Assembly (NCBI GenBank): GCA_016213925.1 | Contig: JACQZH010000030.1 | Coordinates: forward strand, 1-43,641 | DNA: 43,641 bases | Direction: 5' to 3' | Origin: Candidatus Omnitrophota bacterium | GTDB taxonomy: Bacteria; Omnitrophota; Gorgyraeia; B26-G9 | Shown: positions 34,149 to 43,641 of the stretch, piece after piece | How the letters are laid out: every line of letters begins with the position of its first letter | Numbering within the stretch: position 1 is the first letter of the stretch | Position numbers and translations under genes: made by a program | The notes under the pieces: model-generated | Database searches by the model: none | What the model saw: the letters and a program-made list of their open reading frames with translations, nothing else | What the model was told of the DNA's origin: nothing

Positions 34149-35480
34149 TTGTCTTATCCAGGGGTAAATGTCATGTGGCAGGAATTGGTTGTTAATGTTA
34201 AGGATAAGCTTAACTTTTATCTGGAAAATATGAAAATAGATGGGTTATTAAAAGATACAGGTATAGTATTTGTTGCTAGTTCAATTGTGAATGTTTTAAA
34301 TCTGTTATATCAGTTTTTCATGGTGAGAATGATAGCGCCTACTGATTTCAGGATATTGGATACAGTCTTATCCCTGACAATGATTGCGACTATGCCGACA
34401 GGGGTATTGCAGACTTTAGTAACGAAATTTGTTTCGGGGTTTAAGGCTAATAACGAGATAGAGAAGATTAGTTCTTTTTTATTGCTTTTTTTGAAAAAAA
34501 TGGGTATTTTCGGGATCATTATTTTTAGTGTTTTTTTTGTTTTTCGCCATAATATCGCTTCTTTCTATAAAATAGAAAAAAGCGTGATGATTGTAGTTGC
34601 CGGATTGATCATGCTTTTTTCCGCGCTGTTTCCGCTTACTTTGGGGGGGCTGCAGGGGCTGCAAAAATTTAAAAGTTTAGGGATGGTTAATATTATCAAT
34701 GCCGGGTTTAAGCTTTTAGCCGGATTTGTGTTAGTAGGTTTGGGTTTCAAAATTTGGGGGGCGTTAATGGCAATTATCATTGCTACGGTAATAGCTTTTT
34801 TTGCTTCGCTTTTTCCTTTAAAACCTTATCTTTTTGTTCCAGGAAGAAAATTCAGTAGTTGGAAAATAGAGGGAGTGTACTTGTGGTCTATTTATAAGTT
34901 TGCTTTTCCGATATTTGCCGCTACAGCTAGTTATGCTTTATTGACAAACATGGATATTCATTTAGTAATGCGCTTTTTTTCCGAAACGGACGCAGGTTAT
35001 TATGCTGTCGCGCGGATGGTTGGAAAAATAATCCTGTTCCTTCCCGGGGCAGTGACAATAGTGATGTTTCCCAAGGTTTCGGAACAGCACGCGAAAAATG
35101 AAGATACTATACATGTGTTAAAAAGAAGTTTAGTTATTGTTGGACTAACCTGCTTTTTGGCCAGCGTATTTTGTGTGCTTTTTCCCAGATTAATAATCAA
35201 TCTACTTACAGGCAATGTTTAGCCTGAATGCTTGCCTCTGATAGTCCCATTCGCAATCAGTATGAGTTTTTGCGCTTTAAATGGTGTTTTTCTTTATTAT
35301 AGTTTGTCCGTATACAAATCAGTTTATATATATGGGTTTATTATCGCAATGCTTTTACAGGCGTCAGGGATTATATTTTTTCATGCAAGTTTAGCGCAGG
35401 TATTATATGTTATGAGTTTTTGTTCGATAGGATTATTTTTCTTAAATATTTGTTTTATTAGAAAGCTGGGGAAGACATGA
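34149..35480 (+). pseudogene. Polysaccharide flippase (Wzx/MATE-like) interrupted by an in-frame amber codon
   Basis: ORFs 34149-35222 and 35232-35480 are in the same frame: ...LINLLTGNV-TAG-PECLPLIVPFAISMSFCALNGVFLYY...; multiple TM segments. Confidence 0.8.
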
Positions 35481-36328
35481 ACAATGTTTGCGGGAAAAAG
35501 ATTTCGGTGATTATGCCAGCCTACAATGAGGCAAGCAATATTAAGGCTAATATTGAGGAAACAATCCGTACTTTTGATGATTTCAAGTGTGATTATGAGA
35601 TAATTGTTGTTGATGACGGCAGTAATGATGATACCTATAAGAAGGTTAAAGAGATCGCCGATGCGTTAAGGAAGGGGCAGGTTCTTATTAAGCGCAATCA
35701 TGAGAATTTCGGTAAAGGCCGTGCGCTTAAAAAGGGGGCACGTTATATTAACGGTGATTATGTGATTTTTCTTGACGCGGATATGGACCTGCATCCCGGG
35801 CAAATAGCTACTTTTTTTGATATTATGGAGCTTACTGAAGCGGATATTGTTATTGGTTCAAAACTCCATCCGAATTCTCATATCCAGTACCCCTTATCCC
35901 GGAGAATAATTAGTACAGTATATTACGCTATGATAAAGTTAATGTTTGGTTTGCCTATACATGATACTCAGACCGGGTTGAAGCTTTTTAAGGCCGAGGT
36001 TTTACGCAGGGTAATGCCCAAGATATTAATCAAAGATTTTGCTTACGACCTTGAAATTCTAGCAAACGCGCATAAGGATGGTTTTAAAATTGAGGAAGCG
36101 CCGGTAATTCTTATCAGTCAACGGTTTAACGGCAGGATCGGCATGGGAGATATATGGAGAACATGGTGGGATACTTTGGCGATCTTTTACAGGATGTATG
36201 TTATTGGTTATTATGACAAGATTGATCAGGGAGTTAAAAACACATTAAAACCCAGGCGCAGCGGCTTACGCAAAAAAAGAGATTTAAGAGAAAGAATAGT
36301 TAGTTTGAACCGGCTGCTGATTGGATAA
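35477..36328 (+). CDS. Glycosyltransferase family 2 (dolichol-phosphate-glucose synthase-like)
   Basis: ISVIMPAYNEASNI, VVDDGSNDDTY, GKGRALKKGARYINGDYVIFLDADMD. Confidence 0.93.
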   Translation: MNNVCGKKISVIMPAYNEASNIKANIEETIRTFDDFKCDYEIIVVDDGSNDDTYKKVKEIADALRKGQVLIKRNHENFGKGRALKKGARYINGDYVIFLDADMDLHPGQIATFFDIMELTEADIVIGSKLHPNSHIQYPLSRRIISTVYYAMIKLMFGLPIHDTQTGLKLFKAEVLRRVMPKILIKDFAYDLEILANAHKDGFKIEEAPVILISQRFNGRIGMGDIWRTWWDTLAIFYRMYVIGYYDKIDQGVKNTLKPRRSGLRKKRDLRERIVSLNRLLIG

Positions 36329-36494
36329 CCCCGGATTGGTGGACAAAAAAATAATTAAAGTTGTTGTTTAAAAAATAAGATATTTTATTTTTTTTAATTC
36401 CCCGCTATAAATCCTGGAATGAACTGGGATTTATTCGGATAGGGAGAGCGCTCCGGACTGTAGTCCGAGGGGCTCTGCGAAGTGAAAGGAAAAT

Positions 36495-37433
36495 ATGAAA
36501 ATATTGGTTACTGGTGGAGCAGGGTTTCTCGGCTCGCATTTATGTAAGACATTTCTTAAAAAAGGATATTCGGTTATTTGTCTTGATAATTTTATCACAG
36601 GTTCTAGAAAAAACGTTGAGCAGATTATGAATGATCCTAAGTTTAGGCTTATTGAGCATGATATCTCAAATCCGATTATGTTGGATGAAAATATTGACTG
36701 GGTTTTACATTTTGCTTCTTTGGCTTCTCCTGTGCATTACATAAATCACCCGATTAAAACGCTGAAATCCGGTTTGTTAGGTACTCATAACTGTTTAGGT
36801 ATAGCTAAAGCGAAAAAAGCAAAGTTTTTTCTTGCATCTACCTCTGAAATCTATGGAGACCCTTTAATTCATCCCCAGTCTGAGGAGTATTGGGGGAATG
36901 TAAATCCTATCGGCATCCGCAGCTGCTATGATGAAAGCAAGCGAGGCGCGGAAGCCTTAACTTATGCTTATATGCGCGAACATAAAGTAGATGTAAGGAC
37001 GATCCGGATCTTTAATACTTATGGCCCGAATATGCAGATCGATGACGGACGAGTGGTTTCTAATTTTATTGTACAGGCTTTGCAGGAAAAGGGATTGACC
37101 ATATGCGGTGACGGTTCGCAGACGCGGTCTTTCTGTTATGTTGATGATCTGGTTAGAGGCATTATTAAGTTAATGGGTGTTGATTATAATCAGCCTTTGA
37201 ATTTGGGTAATCCTGGTGAGTATAAAGTTATTGACCTGGCGCGGATTATTATTGAGTTAACGCGGTCAAAATCTTCGATATTGTTCAAGCCTTTACCGGA
37301 GGATGACCCCAAAAGAAGAAGGCCGGATATCATGAAGGCAAAGCAGGTATTGGGATGGGAGCCGGAGATTGAATTAAGAGAAGGGTTAAAAAAGACAGTT
37401 GAGTGGTTCAAAACACAGCTTTTAGGTAAGTAA
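36495..37433 (+). CDS. UDP-glucuronate decarboxylase / UDP-xylose synthase-like SDR
   Basis: ILVTGGAGFLGSHLC, LASPVHYINHPIKTLKSG, STSEIYGDPLIHPQ, NTYGPNMQIDDGRVVSNFI. Confidence 0.9.
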   Translation: MKILVTGGAGFLGSHLCKTFLKKGYSVICLDNFITGSRKNVEQIMNDPKFRLIEHDISNPIMLDENIDWVLHFASLASPVHYINHPIKTLKSGLLGTHNCLGIAKAKKAKFFLASTSEIYGDPLIHPQSEEYWGNVNPIGIRSCYDESKRGAEALTYAYMREHKVDVRTIRIFNTYGPNMQIDDGRVVSNFIVQALQEKGLTICGDGSQTRSFCYVDDLVRGIIKLMGVDYNQPLNLGNPGEYKVIDLARIIIELTRSKSSILFKPLPEDDPKRRRPDIMKAKQVLGWEPEIELREGLKKTVEWFKTQLLGK

Positions 37434-37457
37434 GAGTTAGCTGGGGAAGGGGTTGAG

Positions 37458-38750
37458 ATGAATATAGCGATAATAGGCACGGGATATGTGGGATTAGTGT
37501 CAGGGGCTTGTTTTGCCGAGCTTGGGAATAAAGTTATCTGTGTTGACAATAATGAGGGGAAAATAAAGGACTTAACTAATGGCATAATTCCTATTTACGA
37601 GCCCGGGTTGGAGCAATTAGTTAAAAGGAATTACCGGCAGAAACGGTTATTTTTTACAACCAGCATAAAAGAGGCTGTGATGAAATCAAAAGTTATTTTT
37701 ATTGCGGTAGGCACTCCTTCAAAAGACAACGGTGACGCTAACCTGCGTTATATCGAAGAAGTTTCACGTTCTATTGCCTGTCATATGAATAATTATAAAG
37801 TAGTTGTTGAAAAGAGTACGGTACCGGTAGAAACAAATACCTGGGTTAAATATATAATGAAACTGAACAACCATAAGGTTGATTTTGACGTGGCTTCTAA
37901 CCCTGAATTTTTGAAAGAAGGTTCAGCCATAGATGATTTTATGCACCCGGACCGGATTGTGTTGGGAGTGGAAAGTGAAAAAGCTAAAAATTTATTGGTG
38001 AAATTGTACGAACCGCTTAAAGCGCCTATTGTGGTTACTAATATTCAAAGCGCGGAGATTATTAAACACGCTTCAAATTCGTTCCTTGCGGCAAAAATTT
38101 CCTTTATCAATGCTGTAGCTAATATCTGCGAACAGGTAGGAGCGGATATTGAAAAGGTAGCTGAAGGCATGGGAATGGATACACGCATTGGAAAGAGTTT
38201 TTTGAAAGCAGGAGTTGGTTATGGAGGAAGCTGTTTCCCAAAGGATGTAAAAGCGTTTATCCGTATTGCTGAAAAGCTAGGCGGGGAATTCGGGCTTTTA
38301 AAAGAGGTCGAGAAGATAAATGAGAATCAGCGCAAACTTATTTTTAATAAGATCGAGAAGGCATTATGGATCCTGAATGCGAAAACAATAGGGGTATTGG
38401 GAATAGCTTTTAAACCTAATACTGATGATATCCGTTCTGCTTCGGCAATTGACCTTATAAAAATGCTGCAGGATGAAGGGGCGCATGTTAAAGCATATGA
38501 CCCTAAAGCCATGGATCACGCGCGTTCTATTTTACCGAATGTTGAATTTTGTAAAAATCCCTATCATGTTGCCAAGGGCGCGGATGCATTGGTAATCGTG
38601 ACAGAATGGGATGAATTTAAGAAACTTAATCTGAGCAAAATAAAAAAACTGCTTAAGCATAAGATCATTATTGACGGGCGGAATATTTTTGACCCTAAAA
38701 AAATGAAGCAAATGGGGTTTAGATATTCAAGTGTTGGGCGCCCTGTTTAG
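37458..38750 (+). CDS. UDP-glucose 6-dehydrogenase
   Basis: MNIAIIGTGYVGLVSGACFAELG, VEKSTVPV, NPEFLKEGSAIDDF, GYGGSCFPKDVKA. Confidence 0.95.
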   Translation: MNIAIIGTGYVGLVSGACFAELGNKVICVDNNEGKIKDLTNGIIPIYEPGLEQLVKRNYRQKRLFFTTSIKEAVMKSKVIFIAVGTPSKDNGDANLRYIEEVSRSIACHMNNYKVVVEKSTVPVETNTWVKYIMKLNNHKVDFDVASNPEFLKEGSAIDDFMHPDRIVLGVESEKAKNLLVKLYEPLKAPIVVTNIQSAEIIKHASNSFLAAKISFINAVANICEQVGADIEKVAEGMGMDTRIGKSFLKAGVGYGGSCFPKDVKAFIRIAEKLGGEFGLLKEVEKINENQRKLIFNKIEKALWILNAKTIGVLGIAFKPNTDDIRSASAIDLIKMLQDEGAHVKAYDPKAMDHARSILPNVEFCKNPYHVAKGADALVIVTEWDEFKKLNLSKIKKLLKHKIIIDGRNIFDPKKMKQMGFRYSSVGRPV

Positions 38751-39041
38751 GTTAAAGGCAGCTTGATAGATGGGAAAAGAAAAAATGAAGACGGGCAAAG
38801 TAAATATTTCTCAAGATGTACTGGATTCTATAATGAAAAAATTAAAAACAGCCATTGCGAACTTCTGCGTGATTTTGCGAAAAAGATGGGGAAGTCTATT
38901 CTTTACAAGTTAAAATAAGTATTAATAATCTGCCTGATAAAAGGATTTACTGATCCCTTAGAGCGTGCAGGGCAGGATTACGCCCTATGGGGGGCGAAAA
39001 GGAGAAAGGTGCCATGGGTTTTAACCCGTGGGGCTTCACAT

Positions 39042-40040
39042 ATGAGTGATCCTAGCGTGGCAATAATTATTCCGGTAAAAGGGTTTAATTATAAATTAAA
39101 AAAATGCATCGAAGAATGCCTGAAGTTGGAATATTCTAATTATGAAGTGCTTGTTTTTCCGGATGAGGGTTTTTCAGAATTCAAAGAAAAAATCCGGATA
39201 ATTCCTACGGGCAATGCCGGGCCTGCGATAAAAAGGGATATGGCACTTGAACATTCAAAAGCTGATATCTTTGCTTTTCTTGATGATGACGCGTATCCTC
39301 AAGCTGACTGGCTCAAGAAAGCTGTCCCGCATTTTAAAAATGAAAAAATAGCCGCAGTAGGAGGGCCTTCAATTACGCCTCGGGAAAGCTGCTTTTTAGA
39401 ACACGCCAGCGGACTTGTTTTTTCTTCAGTATTGACTTCGGCAAGCTATGTTTACCGTTATTTGCCTGTGGATAAGGTATTCGAGGTCGATGATTATCCG
39501 TCCTGTAATTTTATTATCCGGCGTAAGGTATTCGAAGAACTGGGTGGTTTTGATAATACTTTTTGGCCTGGGGAAGATACTAAGTTGTGCCTGGATATTA
39601 CGAAAAAGCTTGGGAAAAAGATCATTTATGACCCGTCAATACTGGTGCATCATCACCGCCGCAGATTAGGCCCTGCGCATTTTAAGCAGGTAGCTAATTA
39701 TGCAATGCATCGGGGCTATTTTGCGAAAAAGTTTCCCCAGACATCGTTAAGATTAGCTTATTTTATACCAAGTTTGTTTGTAACGGCCTTAGTTTTAGGG
39801 GGAGCCTTAGCTGTTCTAAATGAGACGTTTCGAATTATTTATTTAAGTGCTTGTGTTTTATATTTGTCGATAATTTTTGGTAATGTTATCTATGGGTTGT
39901 TAATAGATAGAATTTCCCTGCCATTGGCAAAGATAATGCTGATTTTTCCTGTAATATTTGGAATTATTGCAACCCATTTTTGTTATGGGATCTATTTAAT
40001 TAAAGGTCTGTTATCAAATAGATTGAGTGACGAAAAATGA
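39042..40040 (+). CDS. Glycosyltransferase family 2, membrane-associated
   Basis: VAIIIPVKGFNYKLKKCIEECLKL, DIFAFLDDDAYPQADWL, C-terminal TM helices; start at 39042 or 39009. Confidence 0.88.
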   Translation: MSDPSVAIIIPVKGFNYKLKKCIEECLKLEYSNYEVLVFPDEGFSEFKEKIRIIPTGNAGPAIKRDMALEHSKADIFAFLDDDAYPQADWLKKAVPHFKNEKIAAVGGPSITPRESCFLEHASGLVFSSVLTSASYVYRYLPVDKVFEVDDYPSCNFIIRRKVFEELGGFDNTFWPGEDTKLCLDITKKLGKKIIYDPSILVHHHRRRLGPAHFKQVANYAMHRGYFAKKFPQTSLRLAYFIPSLFVTALVLGGALAVLNETFRIIYLSACVLYLSIIFGNVIYGLLIDRISLPLAKIMLIFPVIFGIIATHFCYGIYLIKGLLSNRLSDEK

Positions 40041-40088
40041 AATGTTTTTAACTTGTAGCCTGCAGCGAATACAAAAGTTTATGATAGT

Positions 40089-41591
40089 ATGAAAATAATA
40101 ATTTCTTATCCTCCATTAGATTCGCAAAAGGGAATTCCCCTGCTTTCCCAAAACAGGCAATTTCAATACTTCAAAGATCCGACATATATTTATCCGGTAG
40201 TTCCGGCACAGGCAGCGTCTTTGCTCGAAAGAGAAGGTTTTGAGGTTATTTGGAATGATTGCATTGCGCAGGGCTGGACATATGAACAGTTTATTGATTT
40301 TGTGAAAAAGGAAAAACCGGATGTCATTGCTATGGAAACTAAAACACCGGTTGTAAAAGAACACTGGAAAATTATTAATGATCTCAAAAAACTGGTGACT
40401 GGTGACTGGCAACTGGTGACTGTTATTTTCGGCGACCATGTGACAGCTTTACCTGAAGAAACGATGAAGAATTGCCAGGTGGATTTTGTGCTTACCGGTG
40501 GCGATTACGATTTTCTTCTTTTGAATCTTTGTCAAACATTAAGTCTGTCCGCTAATCGCTATTCGCTATCCGCTATCTTGGAGCCGGGTGTATGGTATAG
40601 AGAGGATCAGCAGATAAAAAACACTGGAAAATTCAAACTTGATCACGATTTAAATTCTCTTCCATTTATAGATCGCGACCTTACAGAGTGGAAAAATTAT
40701 GCTTATAAAAATGGTAACTTCCGCAGGACTCCGGGAACTTATATTATGAGCGGTAGAGATTGCTGGTGGGGGAAGTGCACTTTTTGTGCGTGGCCTCTGC
40801 TTTATCCGGAATTCAGGCAAAGGAAAGTAGATAATGTGCTTGATGAAATAGGTATTCTAATAGAAAATTTTAAAGTAAAAGAAATAATGGATGATTCCGG
40901 AAGTTTTCCTGTTGGGCAGTGGCTAAGAGATTTTTGTCATGGGATGATTTCAAGAGGATATAATAAGAAGATTAATCTTGACTGTAATATGCGCTTTGGA
41001 GCTTTAATAGATGATGATTATAGGCTAATGCGTAAAGCCGGATTCAGATTTCTGCTTTTTGGCATAGAATCGGCGAATCAAAATACTCTTGATAGGATAA
41101 AGAAAAATCTGACAGTTGATACTATTGTTCAATCATGTAAGAGCGCGAGGCGTGCCGGGCTTTATCCTCATATTACAATTATGTTCGGATATCCCTGGGA
41201 AAGTTATGAAGACGCGCAAAGGACACTTGAACTGGGAAAATGGTTATTAAAAAAGGACTATGCGTATACAATGCAGTCAACAGTGGTTATTCCGTATCCG
41301 GGCACGCCGTTGTTTGCGGAATGTAAACAACAGGGATTGCTGGAGAGCATGGATTGGCCTTATTATGACATGAAAAATCCGGTAATGAAAATAGGTTTTG
41401 ATAAGGATAAACTGCTTGAACTCGTACAGAGTTTGTATTCAGTCAGCTATTCTCCGGAATTTATAATAAGAAAAATTACCAGTATCCGGGAATTTGATGA
41501 TGTTATTTATTTCAGTAGGGCTTTCAAAAAAGTCATGGGCCATATTTTTGATTTTAAAACTCGGAATAAAAACAAATGCGGATGTGAATAA
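40089..41591 (+). CDS. B12-binding-domain radical SAM protein
   Basis: N-terminal YPVVPAQAASLLEREGFEVIWNDC; GRDCWWGKCTFCAW radical SAM motif; RFLLFGIESANQNTLDRIKKN. Confidence 0.88.
   Translation: MKIIISYPPLDSQKGIPLLSQNRQFQYFKDPTYIYPVVPAQAASLLEREGFEVIWNDCIAQGWTYEQFIDFVKKEKPDVIAMETKTPVVKEHWKIINDLKKLVTGDWQLVTVIFGDHVTALPEETMKNCQVDFVLTGGDYDFLLLNLCQTLSLSANRYSLSAILEPGVWYREDQQIKNTGKFKLDHDLNSLPFIDRDLTEWKNYAYKNGNFRRTPGTYIMSGRDCWWGKCTFCAWPLLYPEFRQRKVDNVLDEIGILIENFKVKEIMDDSGSFPVGQWLRDFCHGMISRGYNKKINLDCNMRFGALIDDDYRLMRKAGFRFLLFGIESANQNTLDRIKKNLTVDTIVQSCKSARRAGLYPHITIMFGYPWESYEDAQRTLELGKWLLKKDYAYTMQSTVVIPYPGTPLFAECKQQGLLESMDWPYYDMKNPVMKIGFDKDKLLELVQSLYSVSYSPEFIIRKITSIREFDDVIYFSRAFKKVMGHIFDFKTRNKNKCGCE
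40393..40420. repeat. Four heptamers inside the radical SAM CDS
   Basis: TGGTGAC TGGTGAC TGGCAAC TGGTGAC (encodes VTGDWQLVT). Confidence 0.9.
40550..40577. repeat. Four heptamers inside the radical SAM CDS
   Basis: CGCTAAT CGCTATT CGCTATC CGCTATC (encodes ANRYSLSAI). Confidence 0.9.
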
Positions 41592-41594
41592 ACT

Positions 41595-42407
41595 ATGATG
41601 GTTTCTGTAGTAATAACTACGAAAAATGAAGAAAAACATATTGAGACATGCCTGAAATCAATTAAAGCGCAGAGCTTTGCCGCTGAAGAGATTGAGATAA
41701 TTGTAGTTGATAATGGCTCTACTGATGCGACTAAAGAAATCAGCCGACGTTTTACGGATAATGTATTTGATTTTGGGCCAGAGCGTTCAGCACAGAGAAA
41801 TTTCGGGATTGGAAAGGCCAGGGGAAAATATGTGCTTTATCTTGATGCGGATATGATTGTTTCGCAAGGTGTGATTAAGGAGTGTGTCAAAAAGTGCGAA
41901 AAAGATAATTGTGTAGCTTTATACATCCCTGAGAAAATAATTGGTGAAGGGTTCTGGATAAAGGTGAGAAATTTTGAAAGAAGTTTTTATAATGCTACGG
42001 TAATAGATTGCGTGCGTTTTCTGAAGCGCGAAGCTTTTTTAAAATGCGGCGGTTTTGATGAAAATCTTACCGGCCCGGAAGATTGGGATTTTGACAGAAG
42101 AATAAGCGCTTTAGGAAAAACCGCTATAATTACAGATGTGATTTGTCATGATGAGGGCAATTTTGGTCTTAAAAAATATTTGCGTAAAAAACAATATTAT
42201 TCAAAGACCTTTGAAAAATATGCCGAAAAATGGGGAAAGGAAGATAAGGTAATAAAAAAACAATTAGGGTTTTGGTACCGTTACTTCGGAGTATTTATTG
42301 AAAATAATAAATGGAAAACTTTATTATTACATCCTGTCCTGATGTCCGGGATGTATTTTTTAAGGATACTAGTTGGCCTTAACTATCTAAGATTAAAAAG
42401 AGGATAA
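41595..42407 (+). CDS. Glycosyltransferase family 2
   Basis: [41 protein letters not shown]. Confidence 0.92.
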   Translation: MMVSVVITTKNEEKHIETCLKSIKAQSFAAEEIEIIVVDNGSTDATKEISRRFTDNVFDFGPERSAQRNFGIGKARGKYVLYLDADMIVSQGVIKECVKKCEKDNCVALYIPEKIIGEGFWIKVRNFERSFYNATVIDCVRFLKREAFLKCGGFDENLTGPEDWDFDRRISALGKTAIITDVICHDEGNFGLKKYLRKKQYYSKTFEKYAEKWGKEDKVIKKQLGFWYRYFGVFIENNKWKTLLLHPVLMSGMYFLRILVGLNYLRLKRG

Positions 42408-42409
42408 AA

Positions 42410-43453
42410 ATGAAAAAAGCGCTAATTACAGGAATTACCGGTCAGGACGGCTCTTATTTGGCAGAATTACTGCTTTCCAAAGGCTATGAAGTGCACGGTA
42501 TTATAAGAAGAGCAAGCACTTTTAATACCGGAAGAATTGATAATATCTATCAGGATGTCCATGAGTCTTCAAAAAGGCTTTTTTTGCATTACGGAGACTT
42601 ATCAGACGGAGAACAGATTTCTTCGATTATTTATAATCTCAGGCCTGATGAGATATACCACCTGGGGGCTCAAAGCCATGTGCGGGTGAGTTTTGATATG
42701 GCTGAATATACCGGTAATATCACGGGGCTTGGGACAGTGCGTATCCTGGAAGCATTAAGAAGAAGTAAAAACAAGATAAAATTTTATCAGGCGTCATCCA
42801 GCGAGATGTTCGGCGCGGCAAAACCTCCGCAGAATGAGCTTACTGCTTTTAAGCCGAGAAGCCCTTATGCCTGCGCCAAGGTATATGCCTATTGGCTGGT
42901 TAACAATTACCGAGAAGGCTATAATATTTTTGCTTCAAACGGGATATTATTTAATCACGAATCACCTCGCCGCGGGGAAACATTTGTAACAAGAAAAATT
43001 ACCCGCGCTGTTGCGGCGATTATGGCAGGTAAACAGGATTGCCTTTATCTTGGTAATTTGGCGGCTAAAAGGGACTGGGGATTTGCGCCGGAATACTTAG
43101 AAGCAATGTGGAAAATATTGCAGCAAAAAAAGGCCGGTGATTTTGTTATCGGTACTGGGCAATCGCATTCCGTAAAAGAATTTGTCGAAGAGGTTTTTAA
43201 ATATGCTGGTTTGAATTGGAAGAAATATGTAAAAATAGACAAGCGCTATTTCCGTCCTACAGAAGTTGAGAGCCTTATCGCGGATTTCTCAAAGGCAAAA
43301 AAAGCGTTAAAATGGAAGCCTCAGATTATGTTTAAAGACTTGGTGAAAATAATGGTTGACGCGGATATGCGCAAGGCCGGGCTTAAGCCTATCGGTGAAG
43401 GCGATAAAATTTTAAGGAAAAAATTTAAAAATAAATGGTGGAAGGAAGATTAG
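42410..43453 (+). CDS. gmd: GDP-mannose 4,6-dehydratase
   Basis: [82 protein letters not shown]. Confidence 0.97.
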   Translation: MKKALITGITGQDGSYLAELLLSKGYEVHGIIRRASTFNTGRIDNIYQDVHESSKRLFLHYGDLSDGEQISSIIYNLRPDEIYHLGAQSHVRVSFDMAEYTGNITGLGTVRILEALRRSKNKIKFYQASSSEMFGAAKPPQNELTAFKPRSPYACAKVYAYWLVNNYREGYNIFASNGILFNHESPRRGETFVTRKITRAVAAIMAGKQDCLYLGNLAAKRDWGFAPEYLEAMWKILQQKKAGDFVIGTGQSHSVKEFVEEVFKYAGLNWKKYVKIDKRYFRPTEVESLIADFSKAKKALKWKPQIMFKDLVKIMVDADMRKAGLKPIGEGDKILRKKFKNKWWKED

Positions 43454-43641
43454 ATGAAATTCTGGAAAGATAAAAAAGTTGTTGTTACCGGGGGAAACGG
43501 GTTTTTAGGCCGTTTCGTGGTTGAAAAATTAAGGCAGAACGGGTGCCAAAACATTTTTGTGCCGGATATCAAAGATTATGATTTAGTAAAAATGGAAGCT
43601 GTGCAAAAAATGTATAGTGACGCGAAACCTGATATAGTCAT
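43454..43641 (+). CDS. SDR epimerase, GDP-L-fucose synthase-like (truncated by window end)
   Basis: MKFWKDKKVVVTGGNGFLGRFVVEKLRQNG...DAKPDIVI; follows gmd. Confidence 0.75.
   Translation, partial: MKFWKDKKVVVTGGNGFLGRFVVEKLRQNGCQNIFVPDIKDYDLVKMEAVQKMYSDAKPDIV

Noticed and set aside
31395-35222. Stop-codon recoding (amber/ochre readthrough) as a shared explanation for HEPN, hisF' and flippase interruptions
   Set aside because: Affected codons differ (TAA, TAG, TAG) with different expected residues, and TAG/TAA terminate many intact genes here; independent decay or sequence errors are simpler.
38770-38920. Short ORF MGKEKMKTGKVNISQDVLDSIMKKLKTAIANFCVILRKRWG...
   Set aside because: Too short and no family recognition; may be a remnant of a deleted gene in the polysaccharide locus.

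Overview
The window looks like one contiguous bacterial chromosome segment of about 43.6 kb. Gene style and the giant fusion ORF suggest a Candidatus Omnitrophota/PVC-like lineage, but this is inference and was not tested. Left part (1-13 kb): nucleotide/one-carbon/anaerobic dNTP cluster (purD, purE, a Sua5/YrdC-LMW phosphatase fusion, rpiB, glyA, dCMP deaminase, nrdR with two NrdR boxes, nrdD, a redoxin, a damaged nrdG, an AmmeMemoRadiSam-type radical SAM gene), then a DUF2156-type protein, an AAA/STAND-like ATPase and tRNA-Phe. Middle: a convergent SPL-like radical SAM gene and a glycosyltransferase, then an 1865-aa ORF with a signal-peptide-like N-terminus that joins a class II fructose-1,6-bisphosphatase, a TPR-like linker, a class II FBP aldolase and one or two triosephosphate-isomerase-like domains. 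That is three consecutive gluconeogenic steps in one polypeptide. It is followed by secreted or surface proteins (PEP-CTERM LTD protein, S74-like fiber protein, GH16). The 27-34 kb region is a decaying accessory zone: a nucleotidyltransferase module, a DegT fragment, nadE, an S23 four-helix-bundle gene between inverted heptamer arrays, hisH, MNT-HEPN with a nonsense codon, hisF with its catalytic segment replaced, hicB with an internally deleted hicA, RHH-RelE, and a hisF 3' pseudogene copy. The right end is a polysaccharide locus (amber-interrupted flippase, GT2s, UXS, UGD, B12-binding radical SAM, GMD, partial fucose synthase-like SDR). The two most unusual signals are the gluconeogenic megaenzyme and a family of degenerate 7-bp-period repeats found between genes, in terminator or hairpin arms, and inside several coding regions.
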